Of a DNA stretch of 64,000 bases, positions 1-11,899 are shown one piece after another; positions within the stretch are counted from its first letter, which is position 1; every line of letters starts with the position of its first letter. Made by a program: the position numbers and the translations under genes. This DNA comes from Siphonodentalium dalli (lineage: Eukaryota; Mollusca; Scaphopoda; Gadilida; Siphonodentaliidae). The DNA lies in assembly GCA_032622095.1 (NCBI GenBank), contig CP136065.1:26233141-26297140 (forward strand), in the 5' to 3' direction. The notes under the pieces were generated by a model, which was not told where the DNA came from, made no database searches, and saw only the letters and a program-made list of their open reading frames with translations.

Positions 1-202
1 ATTAAAATTTGACCCCGAGGCCGAGCTGTAGTGCGACCCCGAGGACGAGCCCGGTAAAAGGTGTAGTTGAGAATTTCAATTTCGTTTATTGGCGTTTATA
101 TTATGTCAATAATGTTTATTTTTGGCTTGTGATAAGCTATGCCAATTACAAATAACAGAAATGAAAAAGATTCTATAATTACAATCATGGTTATATAATA
201 TA
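1..202. other. Unassigned flank of Helitron pair
   Basis: This is the AT-rich flank beside the first Helitron-like element. A short doublet reading GACCCCGAGG occurs twice near the window edge. I see no gene, no terminal repeat and no recognised element. Confidence 0.4.
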
Positions 203-934
203 CTAGAAGGTGACCCGACTTCGTCCGGGCTTTGACCTTGAATTGTCCATTTTGAAGGCCAAGGTCAGGTGGGGTCACGATTTGACCCGTCCAAAACACT
301 GCCCGGACAAAAGTACCCGAGAAAAGTACCCGTCGAAATCCATCCGGTTTTACCCGATTTGACCTCGAATTGATCAGTTTGAAGGTCAAGGTCAGGTCGG
401 GGTCACGACTCGACCCGCCCAAAACACTCAGTGGACAAAAGTACCCCCACGTATCAAATTTCGTCGAAATCCAATCAAAATTGGCGATTTGACCTTGAAT
501 TGACCCGATTTCAAGGTCAAGGTCACGTCGCACGGGCAAATGAATAGGCTTATGAGACTCCCCATACGAAAGTACCCCCACATACCAAGTTTCATCGAAA
601 TCCCGTGATATTCGGGCGTTTGACCTTGAAATGACCCGATTTCAAGGTCAAGGTCACGTCGCACGGGCAAATTGATAGATTTATGCCACTCCCCGGCCGA
701 AGGTATCCCACATACCAAGTTTCATCGAAATCCCGTGATAATCGGGCGTTTGACCTTGAAATTACCCGATTTGAAGGTCAAGGTCACGTCGCACGGGCAA
801 ATTAATAGGCCTATGTTACTCCCCGGCCGAACATACCCCACATACCAAGTTTCTACGAAATCGGGTGGGCCGTTTTCGAGTCCATCGATTACAGACACAC
901 ACACACACACAGATCTTCCAAAATATATAATAGA
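203..934 (-). mobile_element. Helitron-like element A1 (non-autonomous)
   Basis: On the minus strand the element begins TCTATTATATATTTTGG (TC at 934). It ends with a short hairpin, CCCGGACGAAGTCGGG, then GTCACCTTCTAG, with CTAG at 203-206 followed by a T. TC at the 5' end, a subterminal hairpin and CTRR at the 3' end are the hallmarks of Helitrons, which move by rolling-circle replication. The interior is four to five diverged blocks of about 120 bp, each with GACCTTGA / TCAAGGTCAAGGTCA motifs and a phrase meaning 'constant tail' (CAAGTTTCATCGAAATC). A (CA)n run lies just inside the 5' end. No Rep or helicase reading frame is present, so it would depend on an autonomous partner. Open frames across it are shadows of the repeated blocks. 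Confidence 0.72.
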
Positions 935-1722
935 CTAGAAGGTGACCCGACTTCGTCCGGGCTTTGACCTTGAATTTACCATTTTGAAGGTCAAGGTCAG
1001 GTGGGGTCAAACAGCAACACCCCAAAAATGGTGGAAATCGGCCCAGCGGATACCGGGAAATCGGCCCAGCGGATACCGAGATACCCTATGCATCAAATTT
1101 CGTCCGTAAAAATCCGCCAGTTTAACCCGATTTGATTTCCACTCAAGTATATAAACGCGCCTCATATACACACGCTCATTAATTATCAAGTTTCAACGTA
1201 AAGATAAATTACCATCGGTGCCCGAGATATCGCCAAGACGTCTGAAACAGTCAAATGGATCGGCCGGTTAAGCGTTAACGTGATCTAACGTTATGACCTC
1301 TAACGACGTCATAGAAGTTACGCATTGTTTTTATCCTGATGGAAGATAGTACCATTTCTTCTTGATAATTGAGGCAGATAACTAAAACAGATACATACGC
1401 ATTATATATCGTTGGAAGGAGGAAACACGAAAGATTCTCACAGTGTCATTATTATGACTGGCATTTTATTATTCGCGCTGTTTCGAATCGATTTGTAAGC
1501 ACCGAACTCAAATGAAAGTCCCGTAACACAGCGTAAAAACAGATTTGACCTCGGCACGTGAAAAGTTGACATCGGATCTGAAAATTAATAGGCCTATGTT
1601 ACTCCTGGCCCGAAAATACCCCCACATACCAAGTTTCATCGAAATCGGCTCGGCCGTTTTCGAGTCTATCGATTACAGACAGACACACACACAGAGACAG
1701 ATCTTCCAAAATATATAATAGA
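935..1722 (-). mobile_element. Helitron-like element A2, abutting A1
   Basis: It has the same 3' hairpin and CTAG end (935-938) as A1 and the same 5' end (TC at 1722, with a CA-rich run inside it). It is joined to A1 with no intervening base. Only its two end blocks match A1. The centre (about 1010-1560) is different sequence, including a doubled phrase AATCGGCCCAGCGGATACCG at about 1037-1076. It is either a family member with a captured interior or one carrying a later insertion. It has no coding capacity. Confidence 0.62.
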
Positions 1723-2279
1723 AGATTATCTTGAGCGCGTTACCGTTTCTTGTATAACACTAACAATGCTTTGACTTTGTTCACCACAACTACCGTATTA
1801 CGCGGACCGACGCAGCATGTGAATCAATTGTCATAGAAAAATGTGTGGCTATGAGAACATTGTCGTCAAGTCATCGCCCATTTATTATGGACTACGAAGT
1901 CTGCTATAGCATATTGACATATATCGCCTTGAATGTTTCTACTAGAAAACGGTCTGATTCCAAGTGAGTGTCACTGACGGATGATCATGGATCTAATTAA
2001 ATTTCCACAAAGTCGCTCACAAGCTGTTATCATAATGCTTTGTTTCGTCCGTTTCACTCCGCATTAGTTTTGTAGACGATGGTTGCATCGATTCTAATTC
2101 TGCCATTGCCCTCTACCAAGTTATGCAACTGATATATATAAGAACACTAATTAAATATTCGGTCGAACAGGGCGTTCTAACCTTCAGGTTATATATAGGG
2201 AAAATATTATACACATGCCAATAGGTGTCTTCAATAATCAAACCAAGTACAATATGAAAAATATGTCATTGGGATTATT
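1723..2279. other. No feature recognised
   Basis: AT-rich, apparently unique sequence. I see no open frame of note, terminal repeat or RNA gene. Confidence 0.4.
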
Positions 2280-2700
2280 CAAGAAATTAAAAAAAATTAC
2301 AATTCAAAATTCGGGCATCGCTTCCCGTTAAGACGCAGACCAGCAAGCGTTTTCAATAAAGCAAGTACAATTCAAAATTGGGCAGCACTTCCCTTTAGGC
2401 CCGTAGGCGTCTTCAATAAACCAAGTAAAATTATAATTTGTGCAGCGCTTCCCGTCAGGCGACTTCAATAAATCAAGTATAATTTGGAAATTGGACAGCG
2501 CTTCCCGTTAGACACAAGCGAGTAGGCGTTTTCAATAATCAAAGTTGAACATTGGGCAACGCTTCCCGTTAGGCAAATAAATTCCCAGACATTATCTTCC
2601 TGTTAGGTGCAAGCCTGCTTGTGGGCGTTTTCAATAAACCAGGTACTATACGAAAATTGGACAGGGCCTCCCGTTAGTCATCTTCAATAAAACATCTCCC
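2280..2700. repeat. Diverged tandem array, unit about 60 bp
   Basis: Six or seven loosely conserved units combine AAATTGGGCAGCGCTTCCCG, TTAGGC and GGCGTTTTCAATAAACCAAG. Spacing varies and the units have many indels, so this is an old minisatellite. It is not coding. Confidence 0.6.
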
Positions 2701-2762
2701 ATTGTTGACACTCCATATATACTTAATACTCCACCCGGTTTCCCAGCCTGTTCTCCCGAAAA

Positions 2763-2913
2763 CGCACACATTACCTGCTTATAATATAACTTATTTAGGT
2801 AGATAATCTGCTCAGAATTGCCTCATTTCGAGTCGATAATGTGCTGAGAATGGGAGAGTTTTATTCACATTATCGACTCACAATGAGGCGATTCTAAGCA
2901 GGTAATGTGCGGA
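2763..2913. mobile_element. Short TIR/foldback element
   Basis: The ends are inverted repeats: a left end containing ACATTACCTGCTTA and a right end containing TAAGCAGGTAATGT. A second, inner inverted pair (about 2812-2843 and 2866-2895, core GAGTCGATAATGTG) makes most of the element self-complementary. This is the form of a MITE. The superfamily cannot be assigned because no clear target duplication is visible. Confidence 0.5.
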
Positions 2914-3835
2914 CAATGACACAATAAGCCAACTCACGACTTTTCACGTGTTCGCTCTTTAACATGTATCTTCACTGTGGTCCGCGCCATAAATCTTAAT
3001 AACGGATATTACTCCATTATCTGCTTATTTCAAAATCAAAAATCACATTGTGGACCTATTTCACATTATGAGTCGATTATGTGCGTATATATATGTGACA
3101 TCATTACCCCAATATCCACAAAACAACTCCCTACACATCCCATGCTGTCATTTCTGTGAATTCAAATAACATGATATTCGTGTGGATAAAGTGTCATTAT
3201 AAAACAGGACTGTAATTCCAATTTTCACCAATTTCCATCAAATAACACATAAATCACACCAAAATGACGAAAAGATGAAAACATTTATAAGAGAAGCGAT
3301 TGAAGCGCGAATGTACAGGGTAGTCTGGAAAATCGGCCTGTCGTCACACAACACAGATTTAGTCTCCATTCTTGCGGAACAGTAAAACACAAACTGTATT
3401 TTATTTGTGATTGTGGCTACAATTATTGCTAATTTCATGAAATTCAGGCCAACTTTTTGGAGGCAGTTTCCATGGTTACCGCACCACTTTCAAATTGTAT
3501 GGCATGGCCTATCTTGTAGCAATTAATCTAACCTTTCATATTACATATAAAATCGCTTTATATGTGTATTAAACTCCTTAAGTACGGCAATGTTTGGGGT
3601 CCTGGAGGCTCACATACAACTAGCCAGGTTCAGATTTCCACCCATTTAAATTCTGACGACTAGAACTTACTAAAGACCTACCACTTCCATTGCGGTGACC
3701 GTCGTGTGGCGATACAAAACATAATTATAGCACACTTCTATTGTTAAACCGGTGCGTACATTTTTAAGCATGGACATAACAGAATATGTTGAAATCAGTA
3801 TGAAAGTAAATGAAAATTGTATGCATGTTTTCGAG
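2914..3835. other. Mostly unassigned; one dispersed-repeat fragment
   Basis: The stretch 2950-3070 resembles 14270-14350 (shared CTTCACTGTGG, CCGCGCC and a following AACGG/GGTAT phrase), so it is a dispersed repeat fragment. The rest shows no gene or element. Confidence 0.35.
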
Positions 3836-3839
3836 TTAA

Positions 3840-4196
3840 CCCTTTACCCAACAGAAGGGCCCTGTGCCAATGCATTCTCTTATATATGCGAGTCGACCAT
3901 AGGTCGCCTCGCATATATAAGAGAATGCATTGGCTTAACACATATTAAAGAAAAAATGGTAAAAAGTGTTAAAAAAAAGTTTTTTTTAGGCCAATGCATT
4001 CTCTTATATATGCGAGGCGACCTATGGTCGACTCGCATATATAAGAGAATGCATTGGCACAGGGCATAACTGTAACTATCACAATGTGCTCAATGAGCCG
4101 GTTCCAATGATACCCATATTTCCATGGTTTTATTGAGACAGACCGAAGATAATTTAGGCTGTTAGGGCGTTTCTGGGCGTTCTGTTGGGTGAAGGG
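3840..4196 (+). mobile_element. piggyBac-like MITE, copy 1
   Basis: The element is bounded by TTAA (3836-3839 and 4197-4200), with inverted ends CCCTTTACCCAACA and a diverged TGTTGGGTGAAGGG. TTAA target duplication plus CCC/GGG tips is typical of piggyBac-superfamily elements. Inside are two long near-perfect hairpins (about 3868-3932 and 3990-4056) built on CCAATGCATTCTCTTATATA. They are reverse complements of each other and flank a short AT-rich spacer. There is no transposase. This copy is about 35 bp shorter than the other two, mainly in the spacer and right end. Confidence 0.8.
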
Positions 4197-4213
4197 TTAA
4201 AATACAAACAATG

Positions 4214-4922
4214 CGAGCCAGCCTAGCCAAGCAAGTGGTCAGTAACGTATTATTTGTAACATCAGAAATAGAGCTACAGTTGTAAATATTTAGTAAAGTG
4301 GCGCAATATATTAGAGCATCACATTAGGTCTTAACTGTTAACACGTTAATAACTTATTCGTGCCACCTTCCGGTGGTCCAAATAGGCCGAACAGTATTAT
4401 AACTAAAATATAACTAAATACTCATATAGAGACTAAATTCCCTGTAGATCTAGAGAAATGATAGATCAGCTTTTCATAAGTTTTCACAAAAACGCTCTTT
4501 AATTTTACCTTATCAAAATCAGAAATTCTCTTTATTGGTAGGTACAAATGGAATCCCCTCGCATAAGAAGTACGTAGCCAAGCTCCATGCATAGTTCAGT
4601 CCCCTACGCGGGACTTACCGCTGCCCGCACCTACAGTACACGTATAATGTGAAGAAATGTCACATTTATTTATTTGAGACTTTTGTAGGTTACAATTCAT
4701 TCTGTATTATTCTGAGAAATTGAACAGTCCATATCCATTTGAAAACTGTCTAGATCAAGCCAGAATGAGTTGTATAACTGACAAAACACTTCAATCAAAA
4801 ATGTTATATTTAATTAAGAAAATACACATGCCGGCAGCGTTCATATGTAGCGTAGCGAGGGGACTGTAATTATGTTAATTTGTTAATACGTTACTGACCA
4901 CTCGCTTGGCTAGACTCACTCG
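4214..4922. mobile_element. TIR element of about 710 bp
   Basis: A left end CGAGCCAGCCTAGCCAAGC is mirrored by a right end that reads, in reverse complement, CGAGTGAGTCTAGCCAAGC. The match continues inward through GTGGTCAGTAACGTATTA. A second inner inverted motif, CAGTCCCCT..CGC, is near 4598 and 4850. No coding capacity is seen. It starts 14 bp from the piggyBac-like copy, so the two insertions lie side by side. Confidence 0.55.
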
Positions 4923-6063
4923 TATTGACCACGACATAGTATAAACAAATGAATATTAGAACAAGTTCATTAATTACCTTCAAAATTCACAATGGCCTTC
5001 TGTGTGTCTTATATCTAGCGAAGTGGCCGAAGACAATGTCTATCTCATTGACCAGGAAGTGTCAATTAGGTATCACGTATTAGTATACTGTTCATCCGCG
5101 TTTAATCACGATGAACTTTGAGCAGTTACGATTAAATTCGGTAAATTGTCATTCTCCTATTATGTGCTATACAAGTATATATGTTGTATAGCATGGTTAT
5201 AATCGTTTACTCGAAATAGCCACTCGCCAAAGACACGTAAATATTCCTCGTGTATACGATTACCAACATGATATAACCTGCACTTGTATGATATTCCCGC
5301 CAGTCTGTGCATTTATGGCGTCCTTCATTCAAGCACCGGTGAATTAGTTATACAGGTATTGTCACGGTGGAGAATCACGTGGTTTCGAGTTTGGTAAGTA
5401 CCACGCATTCAAAATGACAGAAGCGAGCGCAAATGCAAATTTTCTATAATATTCTGACCTAAGTTGCCAGTCGGAGGTTCGTGGAAGGGTTAAATTTCAC
5501 GAATATACATCTAGGAAAATCTTTCGACTGACAACTTTGGTCAGAATTTTAGGGCAAACAACTGTGAGTTTGTACACAAATGAGGTATCAGATTGTTTAA
5601 AATATGTAGTATAGCATATATATATAAATGCGCGTGTCTGCATAAAATACTATGTAATATCACTAATATGCCATATCCTGGTTTATTACCCTTTTCGTAG
5701 TTAGGGTTTTCGATCGCATCGGTAATTGTGAATGCGTGATACTCATATGGACGACATAATCTGCGTGAAGGTATGAATCTTAATGGGATTGTATTTTATA
5801 TGTGTCCCGGTAACTCGGGTGAGACGGAAGACTTTAATTATCGAACCCAAGTCACGTAACAACACCCCATACAGCCATTACAGAACAGAGCTGGTTTGTC
5901 GCGCGGATGTGGCTTCAGTGCATAAACGACGGGGTGTGATGTTATGATCGCCTCGCACGCGATGCGCTTCCAGCTAGCATTGCTGCGGGGTTGATAAAAA
6001 TGGCAGTACTCATGTGCATGGTGCACGCGAAGGTTTCCACTAAGAGTACGAGGACATTCTGAT
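4923..6063. other. No feature recognised
   Basis: AT-rich sequence without terminal repeats, tandem structure or a credible reading frame. Confidence 0.4.
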
Positions 6064-6067
6064 TTAA

Positions 6068-6459
6068 CCCTTTACCCAACAAACCGGCCAAAAACCGGCC
6101 AAATAAAGCTTCAACAGCCTAAAATATCTTCGGTCTGTCTCAATAGAACGGTATTAGAACCATACACATATGGATATCATTGGAACCGGCTCCTTGACCA
6201 CATTGTGATAGTTACAGTTAGCCCTGTGCCAATACATTCTCTTATATATGCGAGTCGACCATAGGTCGCCTCGCATATATAAGAGAATGCATTGGCCTTT
6301 TTTTAACACTTTTTACCATTTTTTCTTACATTCTTTAACAATTTTATAATTTTTAATGTGTTAAGCCAATGCATTCTCTTATATATGCGAGGCGACATAT
6401 GGTCGACTCGCATATATAAGAGAATGCATTGGCACAGGGCCCTTCTGTTGGGTAAAGGG
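6068..6459 (-). mobile_element. piggyBac-like MITE, copy 2 (inverted)
   Basis: The flanks are TTAA at 6064-6067 and 6460-6463, and the ends are CCCTTTACCCAACA and TGTTGGGTAAAGGG. Its order is reversed relative to copies 1 and 3: the GGCCGG-containing end is on the left. Both internal hairpins are intact, around 6230-6296 and 6364-6434. The ends are nearly perfect, suggesting a fairly young copy. Confidence 0.85.
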
Positions 6460-6470
6460 TTAACCCTTGA

Positions 6471-6946
6471 TTTAAAGGCATTAAATCCGATCAGCCGGTC
6501 CCCATACCATCATGATACAACAACAACAACAACAACATTTCTTCAAAATACGCTTTAGTTATCAGAATCGATTTATTGCAACAAAATGTTGCTAACTACT
6601 GTAGCTATGGTATCAACTTTCTCAAAAAACTTGTTATTTATCAACATTTTGTTCAACAAAATATGGCCGTATTATCACTAAATTATCACGAAATTTGACA
6701 GTATTACCACTTGACTTTAGAGTTATCCATCTTCATCCGCAATTTTGTCCGATATCTTCCGCTTAACCACGTGTTTCTGGGCCACATATTATTACACATC
6801 TCGAGAAATAACAAACTTCAAATATCGATATCTGATCACTCTGAGCTTTGATGGGTGGGGTCCTCGACTCGAATCAAATATTTTTACCCCCGAAGCCAAA
6901 CAAATAGTAATTTAGGAGCGTCTGATCGGATTGAGTACCTTTAAAT
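6471..6946 (+). mobile_element. MITE family 2, copy 1 (AAAGG..CCTTT ends)
   Basis: The tips TTTAAAGG and CCTTTAAA enclose inverted ends built on AATCCGATCAG (left) and CTGATCGGATT (right). Internal landmarks are TTATCAGAATCGATT, TTAGAGTTATCCATCTTCAT and GAGCTTTGATGGGTGG. The same order is found at 15382-15816 (reversed) and 50060-50490. The target site is TTAA or TA. No transposase is encoded. Confidence 0.68.
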
Positions 6947-7958
6947 AAATACTCGTTAACGATTAGGAATCCATCTGGACTTGTATTATCAATTCGTCCG
7001 TCGGTCGTCTGCTAATTTTTCCCGAACACACCTCAAAATGACTACTGTGGTATTGCAATATATACTTTATAACTTGACGCGAGTATCCATTGAGTATAGA
7101 AAGAAAGACTTAAAGTGACATTTATTTTTTAATTTCCAAATTAAAAAAAGAAAGAAGCTCTTTCGGTGCTAAAAAAAATGTCGATATATAAATACACTTG
7201 TATATATAATACTCATATACGGACTTTGTATACGGTGGTAAAACTTCCAGAAGTGATAGAAACAGTTTACTGTTGCATCACTACGAGAAATACGGACCCT
7301 TTTCGTGCATTTAAGAGTATTTATTACTGTTTAGTTTCAGGTGTTGTAAACATAAAGAGTTTTCGATGAAATGCTGGTAACACGCAGTTAAACTGATTCG
7401 TAATATATTCGCGCCTGAAGTTAAACCTAGTAATTTCTAAATTCACTTTGGTCACGCTCCGGTAACCAATTTGGGCCAATAAAACGAATAATCATAATAA
7501 TAATAATATAATTATATTTAGACTTTATATAATCTGAAAAGGCTTACCGAATTCTTAGAGATTTATCGGATGATTTCACCTTTCCGCTCGAATGTGAGAG
7601 AATTTGACGCTCATTGTTTTCACCAATTGTGGGGACCTTTTAATTTGTATATATTAGTATTTTAATACTTCCAAATTTTGAACCTATATAGTTCGCCTGC
7701 AATTTTGCCTGCCAAAAACCACCCAAAAGTGTCACAAATTGAACCAATTGTTTTTACTTTCCCAGGGGTGCCCTGTCGTATCTCTTAATGTAATTGTAAA
7801 CCAGATGAATGTGTACAGACATACCGTCACCCCCGTGGGAAGAAAATCTAAGTTAGCTCCACGACCCCCTCCCTCCAAAAAAATGTGACCATCCCACGTT
7901 TTCGGAGCTTCCGCCCCCCACATAGACAAGAGCGATAAATGATTATGTCTGATTGATG
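6947..7958. other. No feature recognised
   Basis: AT-rich sequence with short poly-A and TA runs. I found no supported gene or element. Confidence 0.35.
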
Positions 7959-8400
7959 TACAAGAAAACCGAAGTCAGAAACGGTAACGCCCTCAAGATC
8001 ATATATATAAATTATAATATAAAATATGTTGGTTTCATGAATGCACAACCTCAGAATTCCGTTAAAACAACTAATCCTTCAAATTATTAAAAAACTACGG
8101 TTTATTACTGCAGGTTTCTAATTCACTAGAAAGCCTCTAAATGCGGACAAAAAATTTACTAATCGGACTAAATACACGTCCGACACTTCGCAACACGACC
8201 TTTATTCTACATTCCAACTGTGATGTACGTCATCAGCAATGTTAGATGTTATATTATGCATTGTGTTCCCGCAATAAAATCGTCAAGATTGGCTCAGCTA
8301 TTGTTCATACCTAAATATCGAAAGCAATTAATGCGGTCATAAAAGTTACATACCGCAACAATAAGACATCCGCGAAGATACATCCGTAGACTAGTAACAA
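7959..8400 (+). repeat. Dispersed repeat, uninterrupted copy
   Basis: It is closely similar to two separated blocks, 18430-18489 and 21551-21900. Shared phrases include CAAGAAAACCG, CTCAGAATTCCGTTAAAACA, GAAAGCCTCTAAATGCGG and CGACCTTTATTCTACATTCC. This copy lacks the 3-kb Helitron-like insert found between the other two blocks and so represents the pre-insertion (empty) state. Its type is unknown. It carries no coding frame. Confidence 0.68.
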
Positions 8401-9851
8401 GGACTTCGTTTCGGTAGCCACAACTACATTCAGGGTGACCGCCACAACTACATTCATGGTTGTTTATTAAATGGCTTTGACATTTGTCACCATTCACATG
8501 TATCGCTGCATTTATTTCGGAGTCTACATAACAAAATGTTGGCTTTCCTTCTGCCGCTGGAATAAAGCATGGGTGGTTTCAGATTTCCGTATTGTGGGTT
8601 TACATGGTTAGAGAAGGTAGTAATTGATGCGCTTTGTTAGTATATTATCTCCATGCCATTACAAATCGAAATCATGGATGGAAGCAAGCTACTATTTGTG
8701 TGAGCCTGGTACAAAATTTCTAACAAAGTTTGGATTTGTAAACTCATGCCTGTTTTCCGTTATTTTTGTTTAAACATATTTTATTTGTTCATAAATTAAA
8801 TTAGTTTATGACAAAAGGGATTGGAGGACAAGTGCTAAATCACTTAGAATACCATCCTCTCTGTTTTCCGTTATGTCGCCAGTCGTTGTGGGATTTTATT
8901 TAGGATATATGATGGTGTTTTGTCATGATTTGATAAGTGAGACGTAATTTAGCGCTCAGCTCAGGTCAAACGTGAATTATCGGTTTTCTCTCAGTCTGGT
9001 GAGTGAAATAATTTTATAGCTCGATAAATACATGGATTAACTATATACGCAGTCTGTGTGTGTGGACATCTTCTTGCAATCATTGTTAGTCGTTTCTTTG
9101 TGATACGGTAAAATCAAAGAGAGCTTGTGTCTCCTTTGTCGTAAAAAAAACTATGAAATTTCGATGTCTACATTCTTTGGGGTAATAATCCGAGAGCCGA
9201 CTAGCTATATAATATATAGGGTCTAGTTGCATAATCGCTTAAGAAAGGTTTGCTGCCCTCGATTTGTCCAATCCTTTTTTCCTGAGTTACAGCCCTATAT
9301 TTGTCTATTTTAAAAAATGTTATCAGCGTTAGCGCGAAAACTTGAACAAACACCAACGATTCCATTCATATTGGATATATGGATCTTTCATAACAATATA
9401 TCGATCGCTATCGAAAACCATGTTTGTCCTATTTTTGTTATCTGACTTATGGCCCTTAGTTTGTCTATTTTTTAACAGTTTTATGACGAAAACTTAGTGC
9501 GAAAACGTCAATCGATTCCATTCATATTGCATGGATCTTTCACAACAATATCTTGATTAAGTTAAAAAATCAGGTTTGTCCTATTTTTGTTATTACCTGG
9601 TTTATGGACCTTAGTTCTGAGATATGGTTCTTTAATTCGTTCATTTTTAGTAATTCTCGGTCGAACAGATTCACTCTTATAGGCAAAAACTCGATCAGAG
9701 TCATCTTGGATGCGCAACCCTTTTTAAATATTTTAATCATCGCTGCTCAGGTGTTTGCAAAACGACATGAATAGCTATTTTGATTATGGTGAATTTTCAA
9801 CATCTAAAGGTCTCATTATTTAAATAGTTTACAATGTATGTGTTTGTTACA
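8401..9851. other. No feature recognised
   Basis: AT-rich sequence. Around 9240-9640 a diverged direct duplication is visible (CGATTCCATTCATATTG and TTTGTCCTATTTTTGTTAT recur about 150 bp apart). There is no gene. Confidence 0.4.
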
Positions 9852-10163
9852 GGGGGACTGTGTCCTAAATCCGGCCATTTATGGGACCATCTCCTTTTAT
9901 GCTCAACATACTATTTGCAACAAATGAATGGATTTGAGCCATAGATGAGTGCAAAATACACTCATGTACTTTATGAACGATGCAAACAACAGAAGTAATA
10001 AATTTATTTTAATTATAATTGCCATGTTTTTGCATCGTCCATAGAGCACATGAGTGTATTTTGCACGCACCCTTCGCTCAAATTCATTCATTTAATGCAT
10101 ATAATATGTTAAATATAAAAGGAGATGATCCCATAAATGGCCGGATTTAGTGTACAGTACCCC
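9852..10163. mobile_element. MITE of about 312 bp with long TIRs
   Basis: The ends are inverted for about 45 bp: GGGGGACTGT.. with AAATCCGGCCATTTATGGGA on the left, and TCCCATAAATGGCCGGATTT then GTACCCC on the right. Inside lies a second inverted pair (ACTCATGT / ACATGAGT, with TGCAAAATACA and TGTATTTTGCA). There is no coding frame beyond shadow ORFs. The superfamily is not assigned. Confidence 0.72.
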
Positions 10164-10914
10164 TTTAATGTTTTATAAACATAAAGACTCTAGTCCTTTA
10201 GTTCATGTTAGCCAAAATGCAGTACAAATGAAAACTTAAGAAAAAATAACGGTACATTACCGCAACAGCATCAGTTTGCCCTACCATCATCATAGCAATT
10301 AACAGGATCAACCACAACATTGCAAAGCAGGGACACTTAACCATGGATTTGGATGGCAAAAGTTATATGTGCTACTTATGCAAGGTGACTAACTCTATCA
10401 CCAGAACAGGTTTCGTTTGGACTGATTTGCGTTGTGAGGCAGTATTGTGCCAGAGCAATTTATAACGCAGACCCTTCTCCGCCACTATCTGAATATCTCA
10501 ACATGCACCTTTTCTGCATTTAAAGTTAGATGTATTCGAATAGCAAACAATAAGTTAGCAGTGGTGTATTTTATTTTAAACATCTGACTTGAATTATGGA
10601 CGAATTCCATGTTACATGTACGATGAAATTTATTGACACCCTGTGGTTGACGAAGTCTGAACTTTTGCTCACTTATGCTACATTCTGGTCCGGTTCTGGG
10701 GACAACAATAGGTCGATAAATACACATACGTTAAATACGAGCAGGTACTCGCACAGGGACTTTGTATGCCTCATGAAGACATCTTCGAGTCTTGGAATTT
10801 CGATGAATCTGGTTTTCATGAGCATGGAACAATAAAGAGCGTCCATTGATAGACTGATATGGTACAAATTAAGAGCGCCATTCACATCTCTCTTCATATG
10901 CATGTGACTACATC
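10164..10914. other. No feature recognised
   Basis: Unassigned sequence. Overlapping short frames on both strands show no recognisable protein motif. The stretch at 10259-10330 resembles 49810-49880 (GGCATCAGTTTG..CATCAT..CAACATCATTG), so part of it is a dispersed repeat. Confidence 0.35.
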
Positions 10915-11240
10915 TGACACCCCAATTTTTCCAACTGTTGGGTTGAAATTTACCAGATTTTAAACTTGTACATCAAATGTTCCAACTGCTGGAAATTCCA
11001 ACCTAACACAATCCCTACTGTGGCTGGAAAATTTCCAACTGGTGTGCCATTTAAGTGCAAAAAATGGGAACATATTCTACTTTTGGTATAAAATTAACAA
11101 CATTGGCAATACTTACTGGTTATAAAATGAATCTATCGGAACAATATCAACCTATTAAGGTCTAATCTAATGTGTTGAAAATTCTGGCCAAAGTTGTGGG
11201 AGGCACACCCATCTCATGTCGCCACGTTCCTGATCCTGCC
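10915..11240 (+). repeat. Dispersed repeat rich in TTGGAAATTT, copy 1
   Basis: Multiple TTCCAACTG / GGAAATT motifs end in GCCAAAGTTGTGGGAGG and CATGTCGCCACG. The reverse complement of this end matches 41015-41060, and a third relative lies at 49965-50640. It is probably an old transposon family; its ends are not resolved. Confidence 0.5.
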
Positions 11241-11899
11241 AGCAAATACAACATCAGTCTGAGTCGTCGTATGATTCCTTTCTGGACATCAAACGCAGAC
11301 CTCGACCTCGAGAATTAGTTTGAAATTAAATGGAAATAGAGTTACATCTCTTCCCATGTTAATATCGCTCAATACCATGCCCCGTTGCCACAGGATCACC
11401 ATGGGAGGACTTAATATAAATATACAAATTGTCTGACATAATGATTTATTCAGAACAATGGCGACAGCGTGAGAAAGCATTGACAATGTGCATAGGTATA
11501 ACAAATACAAAACATATATATTAGCATCATTGACGTAATGTTGGTCTCCATTTCACGTCGAGTTGAGAAAGTTAATTGCATGAGGTCCACGATTTGACGA
11601 GTCTCCGTATGTTGTGGAGACCAATATAACTTTTTTGTAGTGATATAATGCGTCTATAATTTGAATTACATGTTGTATATGTGAATTGATTTCGGATAAA
11701 TGTGTTGATTGACGAGAACAAACACGAAAGACATAACGATATAGCGAGTAAACGCTACGACGACGTCCCATTTATGAAAGAGCAGATAATGTTGCGTCAG
11801 ATCGCTTTAAAATGATAATGAAACGCACTGGCAACGTAATCGATTAAAGCACATACCAACAATGTTCAGTGAAATACCGATGCTACCCATAGAGTTTGA
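11241..11899. other. No feature recognised
   Basis: No terminal repeats, tandem arrays or convincing reading frame. Confidence 0.35.
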
